DNA of 64,000 nt from Promethearchaeia archaeon (GTDB lineage: Archaea; Asgardarchaeota; Lokiarchaeia; Sigyniarchaeales; SOKP01), in contig JAHQWL010000096.1 of NCBI GenBank assembly GCA_029856155.1, positions 1 to 64,000 of the forward strand, given 5' to 3'. Positions 18,946-28,407 of this stretch are shown one piece after another. Positions within the stretch are counted from its first letter, which is position 1; each line of letters opens with the position of its first letter. Below the pieces are notes generated by a model that was not told the origin of the DNA, searched no databases, and worked only from the letters and a program-made list of their open reading frames with translations. A program made the position numbers and the translations under genes.

Positions 18946-20733
18946 ATGATTTCAAATAATATGAAAGAAAGTAAAAATACTTCATGGAAACCCGTAGAAG
19001 GTCAGTTAATGACTCGATGGGTAAGTAAGATAGATCCTGAAAACCCACTTCCTAAGTATCCAAGACCGCAACTTAGACGGAAAGAATGGTTAAATTTGAA
19101 TGGACTGTGGGATTATGCTATTCGCCCAAAAGAGCAAAATTATATTGATAGCTTTGAAGGGAAGATCCTTGTTCCCTATCCTATAGAGTCCGCGTTATCT
19201 GGAGTAAAAAGAAAATTAGACCCTAAGCAAAAATTGTGGTATCATCAAACATTTACCATACCTGATTTATGGAATCAAAAGAAAATACTCTTACATTTTG
19301 GTGCTGTTGATTGGGAAACTACTATTTGGATTAATAAAAAGTTAGTAGGCATTCATAAAGGAGGATATACACCTTTTAATTTTGAAATTTCAGATTATCT
19401 GAATACCTCAAAAGTAAATGAAATAATTATATCTGTTTGGGATCCTACAGATAAAGGTTATCAAGAACGGGGTAAACAATCTTTAAATCCAAAAATAATA
19501 TCCTATACTGCGGTGTCAGGTATTTGGCAGACAGTTTGGCTTGAGCCAGTCTCAGATACCTTTATTGAAAATTTGAAAATGGTTCCAAATATCGATAAGG
19601 AGAGTTTAAAACTTTTAGTGGAAGTCAAAGATCTACAACCGAATGATGTAATACTTATAAGAATTTTTGAGAAGAATAGTCAAATTATAGCTGATCATGA
19701 AATCGTAGAAAAGGAAGTTGAGATTTATATTAAATCCCCTAAACTTTGGAGTCCAGAATCTCCTTATCTATATGATATAATAGTCGAGATAAAAAGAAAT
19801 GATATAATATTAGATAAAGTAGAAAGTTATTTCGGGATGAGAAAAATTTCACTTAGTGAAGATAGTAATGGTATTAAACGTTTAGAATTAAATAATAAAG
19901 AGTTTTTCCAATATGGAACTCTCGATCAAGGATATTGGCCTGATGGACTATATACAGCACCAACTGATGAGGCACTTCGATATGATATTAAGATTACTAA
20001 AGAACTTGGTTTTAATTTTATTCGAAAACATGTTAAGGTAGAACCTGCTCGGTGGTACTATTATTGTGATACAATAGAAATTTTAGTTTGGCAAGATATG
20101 CCCAATGGAGGATTTACTAAAATTACAGGGATCCCAAATAATGTAAATGAATATAAAGAAACAAGGAAAGATCCTGATAAAAAAAACTATTTGAATGAGT
20201 TAGATTCAATGATAAAATCATTAATCAATTCACCTTCAATTGTTACATGGGTTCCATTTAATGAAGGATGGGGTCAGTTTGATACAAATGGCGTTTGTGA
20301 GAAAATAAAAAAACTTGATCCCTCTCGTTTAGTAGATGCTGCAAGTGGATGGTATGATGTAGGGGTTGGAGATATATGTGATCGACATAGCTATCCAAAT
20401 CCTATAATGCCACTAAAAGATAAAATTAATTCTCGTGCTGCTGTAGTTGGTGAATTTGGGGGTTTAGGTTTAGAAATTATAGATCATATGTGGAAGTTTC
20501 AAAATAAATTTGTTTACCGAAATTTCCAAGATAAAGATGAATTAATTGAAAAATATGAAAAGTTAATCTCAAAGCTTAAAAGATTAATTCTAAAGGGATT
20601 GAGTGCTGCAATTTATACTCAAATCACTGATGTTGAACAGGAGATTAATGGTTTACTTACTTATGATCGTGAAATAATAAAGATGGATAAAAAGAAGATA
20701 TGTGAATTAAACTTGAGTTTATACAAAATTTAG
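18946..20733 (+). CDS. Glycoside hydrolase family 2 (beta-galactosidase/glucuronidase-like)
   Basis: 595 residues from ATG 18946, the start that follows the preceding stop by 1 bp. The N-terminal jelly-roll sugar-binding domain contains LNGLWDYAI and FGAVDWETTIWIN, an Ig-like linker domain follows, and a TIM barrel ends the protein. The catalytic acid/base is E440 in PFNEGWGQ and the nucleophile is E503 in VVGEFGG. No signal peptide is present, so it should act inside the cell on imported oligosaccharides or glycosides. Neighbouring genes do not tell the substrate. At under 600 residues it is short, resembling compact family 2 enzymes without a C-terminal domain. Confidence 0.92.
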   Translation: MISNNMKESKNTSWKPVEGQLMTRWVSKIDPENPLPKYPRPQLRRKEWLNLNGLWDYAIRPKEQNYIDSFEGKILVPYPIESALSGVKRKLDPKQKLWYHQTFTIPDLWNQKKILLHFGAVDWETTIWINKKLVGIHKGGYTPFNFEISDYLNTSKVNEIIISVWDPTDKGYQERGKQSLNPKIISYTAVSGIWQTVWLEPVSDTFIENLKMVPNIDKESLKLLVEVKDLQPNDVILIRIFEKNSQIIADHEIVEKEVEIYIKSPKLWSPESPYLYDIIVEIKRNDIILDKVESYFGMRKISLSEDSNGIKRLELNNKEFFQYGTLDQGYWPDGLYTAPTDEALRYDIKITKELGFNFIRKHVKVEPARWYYYCDTIEILVWQDMPNGGFTKITGIPNNVNEYKETRKDPDKKNYLNELDSMIKSLINSPSIVTWVPFNEGWGQFDTNGVCEKIKKLDPSRLVDAASGWYDVGVGDICDRHSYPNPIMPLKDKINSRAAVVGEFGGLGLEIIDHMWKFQNKFVYRNFQDKDELIEKYEKLISKLKRLILKGLSAAIYTQITDVEQEINGLLTYDREIIKMDKKKICELNLSLYKI

Positions 20734-21006
20734 TAATTTTTAAAAAAGGGAGGACGTAAATATCTAAATAACTTAAATTCCAATTGGAAATTTTTTATAA
20801 TTATTTCCTTAAATATAGTGCCAAAGGGCATCCTTTTTTATGAATTACTCTCTATATAACAGCTTTTGATGTTTTAAGAACTATTAATTAGAGAATTGGA
20901 TGATTATGAACTGTATTTGTTTTTTTAAAAAAAAAACAATAATATAGCAAGTAATCTTTTAATTCCCAATTTATTTTAACTTAATTGATAATAATAAAAC
21001 AATAAA

Positions 21007-21573
21007 ATGTCAGCTATTATTGAAAACTTAAGAGAAGCAATTAACGGAGAAAGCAATGCGAAACGAAAATATGAAATTTATGCTGAAAGAGCAAGAGAAG
21101 AAAATCTTCCGGAGATTGCTCATTTATTTAAGGCTATATCAACTGCAGAAGCAATTCATATTAAAAATCATATTAGAGCACTTGAAGTGATAACTAATTC
21201 AAAGGTTAATGTAGAAGATTTCGTTGAGATTAATGAAGTTGTATTAGAGAATAATTCAAAAGATACTAAGTTAAATCTAATTGATGCTATAAATGGCGAA
21301 ACTTATGAAACGAAACATATGTACAAAAATTTTATAAAGAGTTCAAAAAAAGAGGGAAATGAAGTAGCAGAGTTATCTTTTTCATTAGCAAGAAAAGCAG
21401 AAAAAGTTCATGCAAAAATATTCAGTGATTACTTAAAAAAACTAGAAAAACATGAAATTATAGATACACAAAAAATTTTTGTATGTCAGATTTGTGGAAA
21501 TGTAGAATTCGGCATTCCTCCATCAGTATGTCCTATATGCGATCATACTGAGAAATTCTTTAAAGAAATTTAA
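21007..21573 (+). CDS. Rubrerythrin
   Basis: 188 residues. The N-terminal four-helix ferritin-like domain has diiron ligands in GESNAKRKYEIYAERA, AEAIHIKNH, NGETYETKHMY and the final ARKAEKVHAKIF. The C-terminal rubredoxin-like domain has two Cys pairs, CQICGNVEFG and CPICDH. It reduces hydrogen peroxide to water in strict anaerobes with electrons from rubredoxin or NADH. It converges with a VIT1/CCC1-type transporter gene 15 bp away, which suggests a link to iron handling. An AT-rich region of 273 bp lies upstream. Confidence 0.96.
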   Translation: MSAIIENLREAINGESNAKRKYEIYAERAREENLPEIAHLFKAISTAEAIHIKNHIRALEVITNSKVNVEDFVEINEVVLENNSKDTKLNLIDAINGETYETKHMYKNFIKSSKKEGNEVAELSFSLARKAEKVHAKIFSDYLKKLEKHEIIDTQKIFVCQICGNVEFGIPPSVCPICDHTEKFFKEI

Positions 21574-21588
21574 GAAGTATTTTTCTTT

Positions 21589-22299
21589 TTAAACGGTAGT
21601 AATTAATTGTTCAAGCATAGTACCAATACCATATGATGCGATAAACGCGACAATCCCAATTATTATCATTTCTAATCCACTTTTTAGTGTACTTTCCCCT
21701 GTGATTTTAGTTTTTAAAGCACCAGCAATAAATAACATTGAGAAAGAGACTACTGAAGATATTATTAATGAAATAAAGCCTATATCAAAAAAGTAGGCAA
21801 ATAGAGTTAAAAACGATCCAGAAACAAATGATAGAAATGTAAATATAGCTCCTAATATAGGATTTTCTGGTTCCTCTAATCCTAACTCACTCTTTGTTAG
21901 AAAATCAAGCCAAACTTGTTTATTTGAAGTAATAGTGTGGACACACGAATTCAGCGTGTCGCCATCAAGTCCCATTTTTTCGAAAATCTCCCTAACCTCT
22001 TCTTTTTCTTCCTCGGGAAAAAGTTCAATTTCTGCTCTTTCCTTTTTTAATTCATTTTTGATATAATTATATTCAGATTTACTCGAAATATATTCTCCAA
22101 GTCCCATACTAATTGCCCCTGAAACCATAGCAGCAAATCCTGTCAATATAACTATAGAGTTACTACCTGTGGATGCGATTGTAGCTGCTGCAACTCCAAC
22201 TAATAGTGTAAAAGTTGAAATCAATCCATCATTTAATCCTAAGAGTATACTACGGATCTTTCCTCCGCCAACAATATGCTCCTCTTGCCTAGAACTCAA
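21589..22299 (-). CDS. VIT1/CCC1-family iron/manganese transporter
   Basis: 236 residues. The signature GLNDGLISTFTLLVGVAAA is in the first helix, followed by GAISMGLGEYISSKSE. An acidic cytoplasmic stretch (about 80-110, rich in Glu) is where VIT proteins bind metals, and three further helices close the protein. It exports Fe2+ or Mn2+ from the cytoplasm. The TTG start is supported by GGTGA 8 nt upstream and by a stop two codons before it. It converges with rubrerythrin, and families fusing these two domains are known elsewhere, which supports a joint role in iron and peroxide stress. Confidence 0.92.
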   Translation of the reverse strand: MSSRQEEHIVGGGKIRSILLGLNDGLISTFTLLVGVAAATIASTGSNSIVILTGFAAMVSGAISMGLGEYISSKSEYNYIKNELKKERAEIELFPEEEKEEVREIFEKMGLDGDTLNSCVHTITSNKQVWLDFLTKSELGLEEPENPILGAIFTFLSFVSGSFLTLFAYFFDIGFISLIISSVVSFSMLFIAGALKTKITGESTLKSGLEMIIIGIVAFIASYGIGTMLEQLITTV

Positions 22300-22441
22300 T
22301 TTAAATCACCAAAAGTATTATATTTTTAATCTCATTTCAAGATCCTGAAATGAAAATATAGTAGTAATTATAATAAGATATAAAAAAAATTGATATTTGA
22401 AAAGAATTACTTAAATTATATAAATTTGAAAATAAATTAGA

Positions 22442-23509
22442 ATGACTTTTATGACGGAAAGAATTACGAATAAAGATATTAAACAGCAAAAAAGTAAATT
22501 ATTTGCCAAATTAGCAATCGCGGCAAAGCAAGCAAAAGACAGTGGAGGGAAACCATTTGTTTTCCATTTTCTTACGACATTACGATGTAACTGTAACTGT
22601 GACTCTTGTTTTTGGAAAGATAATTCAGTTAAAAATGAATTGACCTTAGAAGAAATTAAGCGTATATATTTGGAAGCTAAGAAAGAAGGTTTTTTTATCT
22701 CTATTCTTTGGGGAGGTGAACCTACCCTTCGTAAAGACATTACCGATATTATAAAATTTGCTAAACATGAAGCCAAATTTGCGTTTATAGGAATGGTCAC
22801 GAATGGATTTCTCATACCAAAACGTATCTCTGAATTTGGGGATGATATTGACCTTATTCTTCTGTCTCTAGATTCTCCTGTACGAGAAGAACATGATAAA
22901 ATTAGGTCATTGCCTGGATTATACGATAATATAATGAAATCGGTTGAAATAATTAAAAGGGATTATCCTCTCATTTCTTTACAATTTAGTTTTTCTATTA
23001 GTAAATTTAATATTCATCGTGTTGATGAAATGATTGCTCTCGGTGATAAACTAGAGATTCCCATAGCATTTAATGTAATAAATACCATACGCCACTATTC
23101 ATATGGTGATATGGATGAAAAAGGAGATCTTTCTGCAACGGACCAGGAAATAAGCGATGCTTTTTCAAGAATTTTAGAAGCAAAAAGGAATAACTCTCAT
23201 ATATTAAACTCAGAAATGTACTTGAAACATTTCATCGGAGGAAAGAAAACTTATCGATGCCATGCAAGGAAAGTCTTCATGTTTGTTAATTCTAATGGTG
23301 ATATCGAAGATTGTCTTCGATTAGATAGACCAATCGCAAATTTACGAGAAACTTCTGTTAAAGAAGTCATGAATTTAACACGATTTCAACAATATTTAAA
23401 AGAAGCAGAAAACTGCGACAGTTGTAATTCTCCTACTATGATAGATACTAGTTATGCTTGGGAAGATTGGAGCTTAATAACAAAATCAGGTGGAATTTCC
23501 TTTGGATAA
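22442..23509 (+). CDS. Radical SAM protein with C-terminal SPASM-like cysteines
   Basis: 355 residues. The 4Fe-4S/SAM motif CxxxCxxC is in LRCNCNCDSCFW, followed by the GGEP-like ILWGGEPTLR and the SAM-contact strand GMVTNGFLI. A C-terminal set of cysteines (CHARKVFMF, EDCLRL, NCDSCN) resembles a SPASM/twitch auxiliary cluster domain. It is close to the MoaA/NifB/PqqE superfamily and to archaeal tetraether or peptide-modifying radical SAM proteins. No short substrate peptide gene is seen next to it, so the reaction is unknown. The RFA-P-synthase-like MBL gene follows 89 bp downstream on the same strand. Confidence 0.9.
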   Translation: MTFMTERITNKDIKQQKSKLFAKLAIAAKQAKDSGGKPFVFHFLTTLRCNCNCDSCFWKDNSVKNELTLEEIKRIYLEAKKEGFFISILWGGEPTLRKDITDIIKFAKHEAKFAFIGMVTNGFLIPKRISEFGDDIDLILLSLDSPVREEHDKIRSLPGLYDNIMKSVEIIKRDYPLISLQFSFSISKFNIHRVDEMIALGDKLEIPIAFNVINTIRHYSYGDMDEKGDLSATDQEISDAFSRILEAKRNNSHILNSEMYLKHFIGGKKTYRCHARKVFMFVNSNGDIEDCLRLDRPIANLRETSVKEVMNLTRFQQYLKEAENCDSCNSPTMIDTSYAWEDWSLITKSGGISFG

Positions 23510-23598
23510 TAGTGTAAGCAGATTGAATAAAATAATAAGAAATAAATAAAATAGACAAAATATAATATTAGAATAAAGAATCAACTCTGGTTTTTAAA

Positions 23599-24690
23599 TT
23601 GAGTAGTATAGGTTTAGAAGAAATCAAGAAATTGCTAAAAGAATATCCTTTAATAAAGGATCGTGATATTATATCCAAAATTATAAATGGAGAGAAACTT
23701 TCTGAGTTTGAATTGACGCGAGCTTTTCAAATGTCACTTCCTCTATTCACTTTAATGGTATTGAACAAAAGATTTGAAAAGAATAAACAAATTATTGAGG
23801 ATAAGTGGTCAAGTACTAAATTTAACAAATTAGATGGTATGGGCACAGTTAAAAATTTGGAGATTATTCCTCTTATTGATTATCATGCTGAAAATAATCT
23901 CTTCACTGAAAATGGAGTTTCTTATTATATTAAAGCTGATGATATTGGTATTTTATATGATACAGGTTTAAATCCTAATAGAAAGCATCCATCTCCCCTT
24001 CTAAAGAATATGGAGGCTTTAGGTATCACTATAGATGACTTTAAATATATTTTCATTTCACACTTGCATGGTGATCATGTGGGAGGTTTAAAATGGGCTC
24101 AGAAAAATACATTTTCACTGTCAGAAACCCAACTTAACCTAAGTCATGTGAAAGCGTTTACTCCTGTTCCCATGACTCATCCTACTGCCACATTAAGCCA
24201 AGTAAAAGGTCCAGAGGTTATAGCAGATGGCATAGCTTCTATCGGTCCTATACATAATCCTTTGTTTTTTTTTAGAGATATTTACGAACAGGCCATGGCT
24301 ATCAATGTTGAAGGAAAAGGGATTGTAATTATTGTCGGTTGTGGACATCAAGGAATTAAAAAGATAATAGATCGTGTTGAAGCGTTGTTTGATACTCGGA
24401 TTTATGGAGTTATAGGAGGACTACATTTACCTATCCCAGAATTTCCCGGTAATGAAGATAATTGGTCAGGATTGCCTATACATAAATTTATCATGACAAA
24501 AAGACCACCATGGGAACCATGGGATAAAAAAGATCGAGATTTCGCTTTAGATTACCTAAAGGCTAGAAATCCTAAGTTAGTGGCACTTTCACCTCATGAT
24601 AGCAGCATAGAGAGCATTAATATTTTTAAAGAGACGTTTAAAGAGGCTTATTTTGATTTAAAAGTTGGTAAAGTTATCAAATTACCATAA
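23599..24690 (+). CDS. MBL-fold protein related to RFA-P synthase (tetrahydromethanopterin biosynthesis type)
   Basis: 363 residues with a TTG start. An N-terminal helical extension of about 75 residues precedes the MBL domain. Metal ligands are FISHLHGDHVGG, the TVHP-like MTHPTATL and VGCGHQG. The pattern of a glycine-rich CGHQGI-like motif and later VIGGLHLP fits the family of 7,8-dihydropterin-6-methyl-aminobenzene synthase-like MBL proteins linked with methanopterin synthesis. Its exact reaction is not proven by sequence. A pterin role would match the metVF genes that follow on the opposite strand. Confidence 0.75.
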   Translation: MSSIGLEEIKKLLKEYPLIKDRDIISKIINGEKLSEFELTRAFQMSLPLFTLMVLNKRFEKNKQIIEDKWSSTKFNKLDGMGTVKNLEIIPLIDYHAENNLFTENGVSYYIKADDIGILYDTGLNPNRKHPSPLLKNMEALGITIDDFKYIFISHLHGDHVGGLKWAQKNTFSLSETQLNLSHVKAFTPVPMTHPTATLSQVKGPEVIADGIASIGPIHNPLFFFRDIYEQAMAINVEGKGIVIIVGCGHQGIKKIIDRVEALFDTRIYGVIGGLHLPIPEFPGNEDNWSGLPIHKFIMTKRPPWEPWDKKDRDFALDYLKARNPKLVALSPHDSSIESINIFKETFKEAYFDLKVGKVIKLP

Positions 24691-24691
24691 T

Positions 24692-24705
24692 AAAAAAAAT
24701 AAAAA
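24692..24705 (-). terminator. T-tract terminator between convergent genes
   Basis: A8-T-A5 on the + strand gives a T-rich tract on the minus strand, 11-24 bp after the stop of metF copy 1. Confidence 0.4.
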
Positions 24706-24715
24706 GAAATTAAAT

Positions 24716-25648
24716 TTAAGCTTGAATTACTTCCATCAATTTAGGAAATATTCGGGGATAATGAACAGCCATACAATGTACGCCAGCTAATAAGCCCTTT
24801 TTCTTTAGTTCGGAAATAAAGGGCTTGAAAAACTCATAGTTTGCTTGATCATACAATCTTTTCTGTTCCTTTTTATCATCCTTAAATTCTGTTTTAATAT
24901 TTTTCCATTTAGCCAAAATATCTTTAGGAACATCAACTCCAGGAACAAATGTATCAAAACCCTTGGCAATACCATAGCTCTTCATTGGAAAAATTCCAAG
25001 TAAAACTGGAACGTTATACCTTTTGATCTCACTTAAAAATTCAATGGTTCGATCCAAATCATATACAACTTGAGTCTGTATAAATTCACATCCAGCCTCG
25101 GCTTTCCTTCCAATTTTTAAAATTTCAGCCTCCATAGGATCGGAATTTGGATTTGCAGCCGCACCAACATGAAAAGTTGGAGCATGTTCAATTTCATGGC
25201 CATTTATGGAACCTTTATCAACCATCTCTCGTATTAATTTAACTAAAGTTGCAGAATCAAGATCAAATACAGGTTTAGATTCTGGCATATCTCCAAGGGC
25301 AGGATGATCACCAGTAAGAGATAACACATTTCTCAAACCCAATGCATGAGCTCCCATAATCATTCCAGCTATGCCTAATTTATTCACATCTCTTACTGTA
25401 AGTTGCCAAATCACTTCCAATCCAGCTTCTTTTTGGATAATATGAGAAGCAGCCATACTATTAATTGTTACTATCCCTAAAGGACTATCAGTGACATTGG
25501 CAGCAACTACGTAGGGAGCCATTTCTTTGGCTTCTTGAATAGTATGGGAGAGATCACACGTTTTTTCGGGCTCTAACTCACCAGTTAGTATAAAATCCCC
25601 ATTTGTTAACTTTTCACCTAATTTAGAATAAACTTTTTTTTCTGCCAT
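24716..25648 (-). CDS. metF: Methylenetetrahydrofolate reductase, MetF-like (copy 1)
   Basis: 310 residues, TIM-barrel FAD enzyme. Family signatures are LTGELEPEK near the N-terminus, AANVTDSPLG, the WQLTVRD strand, LSLTGDHP (FAD and folate contact) and GCEFIQTQVVYD. It interconverts methylene- and methyl-tetrahydrofolate (or a pterin analogue) in the methyl branch of the Wood-Ljungdahl pathway. It begins 7 bp after metV copy 1, with which it should form a complex; MetF of this type takes electrons through MetV. A second pair of the same length lies at 42.2-43.9 kb next to the Hdr genes. Confidence 0.93.
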   Translation of the reverse strand: MAEKKVYSKLGEKLTNGDFILTGELEPEKTCDLSHTIQEAKEMAPYVVAANVTDSPLGIVTINSMAASHIIQKEAGLEVIWQLTVRDVNKLGIAGMIMGAHALGLRNVLSLTGDHPALGDMPESKPVFDLDSATLVKLIREMVDKGSINGHEIEHAPTFHVGAAANPNSDPMEAEILKIGRKAEAGCEFIQTQVVYDLDRTIEFLSEIKRYNVPVLLGIFPMKSYGIAKGFDTFVPGVDVPKDILAKWKNIKTEFKDDKKEQKRLYDQANYEFFKPFISELKKKGLLAGVHCMAVHYPRIFPKLMEVIQA

Positions 25649-25655
25649 TTTAACT

Positions 25656-26327
25656 CTACCTCCATACTACTTCTCGTTGATGACCAGATTCGCTCCAATC
25701 CACTGGATCTCTCAATTTGGAGAATAAATCTAATCTCCCTATTTCTTTCAATCGATTATAAATTAAAACCCAGCCACAATCTTTCTCGTAATTGCCAACT
25801 TCACATTTACCATTAACCATTCCACCGCATGGCCCATTCATAAGCGATTTAGCACATGTGGTTATGGGACAAATACCTCCTGTTTCATTTAATAGACAAT
25901 CACCACACCCTCGACATCGCATATAAAATCTGCCAATTCTCTCCGTCATCCCCATAAATTCTGTATTATTTGTAACAAACACTCTCTTTTCTGGATATTT
26001 TTTAGATAGCACCTGAATTATTGATTGAACCCCAAGTCCGCAACTTAAAGTGACAATAGAATCAGCTTCTTGAACATCAGCATCATTTTTACGTACAACT
26101 TTAGCCATTTCCCTATTATCACAGACATCATCTACAACCATGCCATTAACTATTTCATATCCTTCTTTCTCTAAGATTTCTTTCCATTCCTCTAAACCTT
26201 TTTCACCACCTGTTTGACATAATGCTGAACAAACCCCACAACTTACAAGAAACAATTTTTTAGCATTATTATCTTTCAGAACATTAAGGACTTCCTCTAC
26301 CGGCTTTTTAGTAGTTATAACAACCAT
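25656..26327 (-). CDS. metV: MetV-like zinc/iron-sulfur partner of MetF (copy 1)
   Basis: 223 residues from ATG 26327; GTG at 26336 is an alternative, but the ATG aligns with copy 2. The Cys-rich C-terminal part reads MRCRGCGDCLL, GGICPITTCAK, GPCGGMVNGKCEVG, the MTHFR-C/MetV signature expected to bind 4Fe-4S clusters and zinc. The N-terminal half has an extra Cys group in VSCGVCSALCQ and a CGLGVQS stretch. It carries electrons to FAD in MetF. The start codons of metV and metF are in one transcript. No Hdr gene is attached to this copy, so its electron donor is not evident from context. Confidence 0.88.
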   Translation of the reverse strand: MVVITTKKPVEEVLNVLKDNNAKKLFLVSCGVCSALCQTGGEKGLEEWKEILEKEGYEIVNGMVVDDVCDNREMAKVVRKNDADVQEADSIVTLSCGLGVQSIIQVLSKKYPEKRVFVTNNTEFMGMTERIGRFYMRCRGCGDCLLNETGGICPITTCAKSLMNGPCGGMVNGKCEVGNYEKDCGWVLIYNRLKEIGRLDLFSKLRDPVDWSESGHQREVVWR

Positions 26328-26552
26328 TTTTTTCACAAATTTTTTTTTTTTTAAAAGGTATTTTTTAATCTTAAGTAGTGAAATTAATCAAGATATTTAT
26401 TATTTTGAGTTATGAAATGTAACGTTTCGAAAAGAAAAATATTAAAAATAAAAATTTATATGATAAAAAAGAAACTATTATACCTAAAAGAGTTAAATTT
26501 TAGACCCCTTTCACGTTCACAGTCCAATTAATAAAGAGTATAATCAAAGGTC

Positions 26553-27527
26553 ATGATATTCAATTCTTTACCACCAGAAGGATATCCCGAAGGATATCAC
26601 TTAGGACCATCTCTAGTTCTTTGGTTAATATTAATAGCCCTACAAATGTTCTATGGCACATTTTTACTACTTCAAGCATACAAATCACATTTGATCAATG
26701 AAAAAGAAATTTATAGGGGAACTGGCTTTCTTTGTGTTGGAGGAGGATTCCTTTTTTTATTAATGCAGATTGGAGTTTTTATGCCTGAGGATTATTTCTT
26801 ATACTATTTTGGCGGATGCATTGTTTTATTAGCTTTAGACACATTTTATTTCTATTATTGGGAAAAAAATTTAGTCAATTTGAAGAAAATACCCACATTA
26901 ATCATTTTAATTAATTTTTCAATATACATTATCACTTTTCTTATAATATTATTGTTTAGGGTCTCGCCAATTGTATTTATTTCTTTAATAGAGATGTTAA
27001 CTATATTTTCAGGTTTATTAGCTAATTGTTTCATAATTATTTTTGTATTCTTATTTACGAGAAGGGTAAAAGGAACACTTAGAAAAAAAGGTATATTGTT
27101 AATCATTGGAAGTAGTAGCTTTTTCTTAGGTCAATTTATCGACCATCCACCAGGGATGTTCTTATTTCCCAGCTTATTTATTCTTTTAAGCCCACTGGTT
27201 TTTATGATTAGTTTTAGCTTTATTTTTTTTGGTATCAAAGGGATCGCAGATAACGTGTCTTCGTACTATAACCAAGTACACATTTGCCTTGTTCACCGTG
27301 GAAAAATAACGGCGGAAAGATCCATCTATTATTGCCCTAAATGTTCCACGATTTACTGTCAAGATTGTTACGAGCAAGTTGTCAGGCATGATGGCTGCTG
27401 GAATTGCGGAGAACGTGGAAAGGACATGTCAAAAGTTAAATCAGAGGAACGATTAAAAGACGAAGAAATAATAGTGAAAGATGGAAGCAAAGAAACCCCT
27501 AAAAAGATTAATAATCACAAATTATAA
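26553..27527 (+). CDS. Seven-helix membrane protein with C-terminal zinc-binding domain
   Basis: 324 residues. About seven hydrophobic helices fill residues 20-230. The soluble tail contains four Cys pairs or ligands: CLVHRG, YYCPKCSTIYCQDCYEQ and CWNCGERG, a B-box/RING-like or treble-clef arrangement, and then a lysine-rich end. I do not recognise the family. Membrane proteins with short zinc domains are frequent in Asgard archaea and may act in protein contacts or ubiquitin-like signalling, but nothing here proves that. It is a single gene on its strand, and metV-metF copy 1 diverges from it. Confidence 0.7.
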   Translation: MIFNSLPPEGYPEGYHLGPSLVLWLILIALQMFYGTFLLLQAYKSHLINEKEIYRGTGFLCVGGGFLFLLMQIGVFMPEDYFLYYFGGCIVLLALDTFYFYYWEKNLVNLKKIPTLIILINFSIYIITFLIILLFRVSPIVFISLIEMLTIFSGLLANCFIIIFVFLFTRRVKGTLRKKGILLIIGSSSFFLGQFIDHPPGMFLFPSLFILLSPLVFMISFSFIFFGIKGIADNVSSYYNQVHICLVHRGKITAERSIYYCPKCSTIYCQDCYEQVVRHDGCWNCGERGKDMSKVKSEERLKDEEIIVKDGSKETPKKINNHKL

Positions 27528-27559
27528 TGCATAAAGCTTAAAAAAATAAAATATTGAAT

Positions 27560-28018
27560 TCATAATGGAAAGACTTCACTTGGAAATGAATAATAGTCTT
27601 GGCCATTCTTTTGAACTAACTGAATTTGCTGATCTGCAATCAATTCTGATAGAATCAATTCATATTTTTTCTTTATATACCTTTTAAAAGAAGAGGGATT
27701 TATTTTTTCATTTACATTCTTTAGTAGCGCATTAGCAGTATACGAATTCTTAGCATTTGTCTTTAAAAAATTAAAGATCTCTTTCTTAGAAGTTGTGTAA
27801 TAATCTTCGGTTTTTTTCTTGAAAGAAATTTTTCCTTTAATAAAGAGATAAACTAACAAAGAAATCACAAATGTCAAAATGTATGATAAAATTTGATATA
27901 ATAAATCATTATAAATTATCCCTATCATGATAAAAATGAAGTCTATTATACTAAGAGTAATAGAAAATAATGCAAACCCTAAATCCCACTCAGTATATTC
28001 TCTTCTAATTCGAGTCAA
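27560..28018 (-). CDS. Two-helix membrane protein with winged-helix-like tail
   Basis: 152 residues. The TTG start is supported by an immediately preceding GGTGAG and an upstream stop four codons away. Two hydrophobic helices (about 15-36 and 42-61) are followed by a soluble domain (about 70-150) with helical segments and a beta hairpin (IQLVQKNGQDYYSF), compatible with a winged helix. It could be a membrane-bound regulator, the reverse topology of the protein at 14.5 kb. It converges with the seven-helix gene, with a 32 bp gap. Function unknown. Confidence 0.55.
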   Translation of the reverse strand: MTRIRREYTEWDLGFALFSITLSIIDFIFIMIGIIYNDLLYQILSYILTFVISLLVYLFIKGKISFKKKTEDYYTTSKKEIFNFLKTNAKNSYTANALLKNVNEKINPSSFKRYIKKKYELILSELIADQQIQLVQKNGQDYYSFPSEVFPL

Positions 28019-28407
28019 CTCACCGGAAATTTATCATCACCTTTAATGATTAGAAATGTTAAATAATTTGAATTTATTGTTATAATCTTTCCTTTCATGG
28101 TAAAAGTAAAATTTTGAGTATATAAATATTTACATGGAATAAAGAAATTACTCAGATAATCGGGAGACTTTGAAAAATTATACGCAATCTCTAAGGAATA
28201 AAAATAATAGGAATCTAGAAGAATTTTTGTATGTTTGAAATATTTAATGACTTTTATGTCGAAATGTCCATATTGTAATAATGAATATTAATAGGGAAAA
28301 TTAAGAATCTAATTCATAAAATAAGCTGAAATAAAATTTGAAAAATTTATAAAGGAAACACTTTCTCGGCTTCTTTCTCATCAAATTTTAATCTCAACTA
28401 AAGCTTC
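28019..28407. other. Intergenic region containing a gene remnant
   Basis: 389 bases, AT-rich. Apart from the degraded copy at 28347-28397 listed separately, I see no gene, tRNA or repeat. Confidence 0.4.
28347..28397 (-). pseudogene. Remnant of the 89-residue gene at 29488 (C-terminal 16 codons)
   Basis: On the minus strand it reads L-R-L-K-F-D-E-K-E-A-E-K-V-F-P-L followed by TAA, preceded in frame by TAG. The intact gene at 29488 ends RELEFDEKEAEQVFPL and the third copy at 34361 ends RELEFDEKEAEKVFLL. Nucleotides flanking the stop also match (AAAGATTATAAAGG-like). It is therefore a truncated, non-functional copy lying directly after the LLM oxidoreductase stop. Confidence 0.8.

Noticed and set aside
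27560..27577. C-terminal VFPL of the two-helix protein, similar to the end of the small paralogues
   Set aside because: The rest of the sequence is unrelated and the DNA around it does not match; coincidence.
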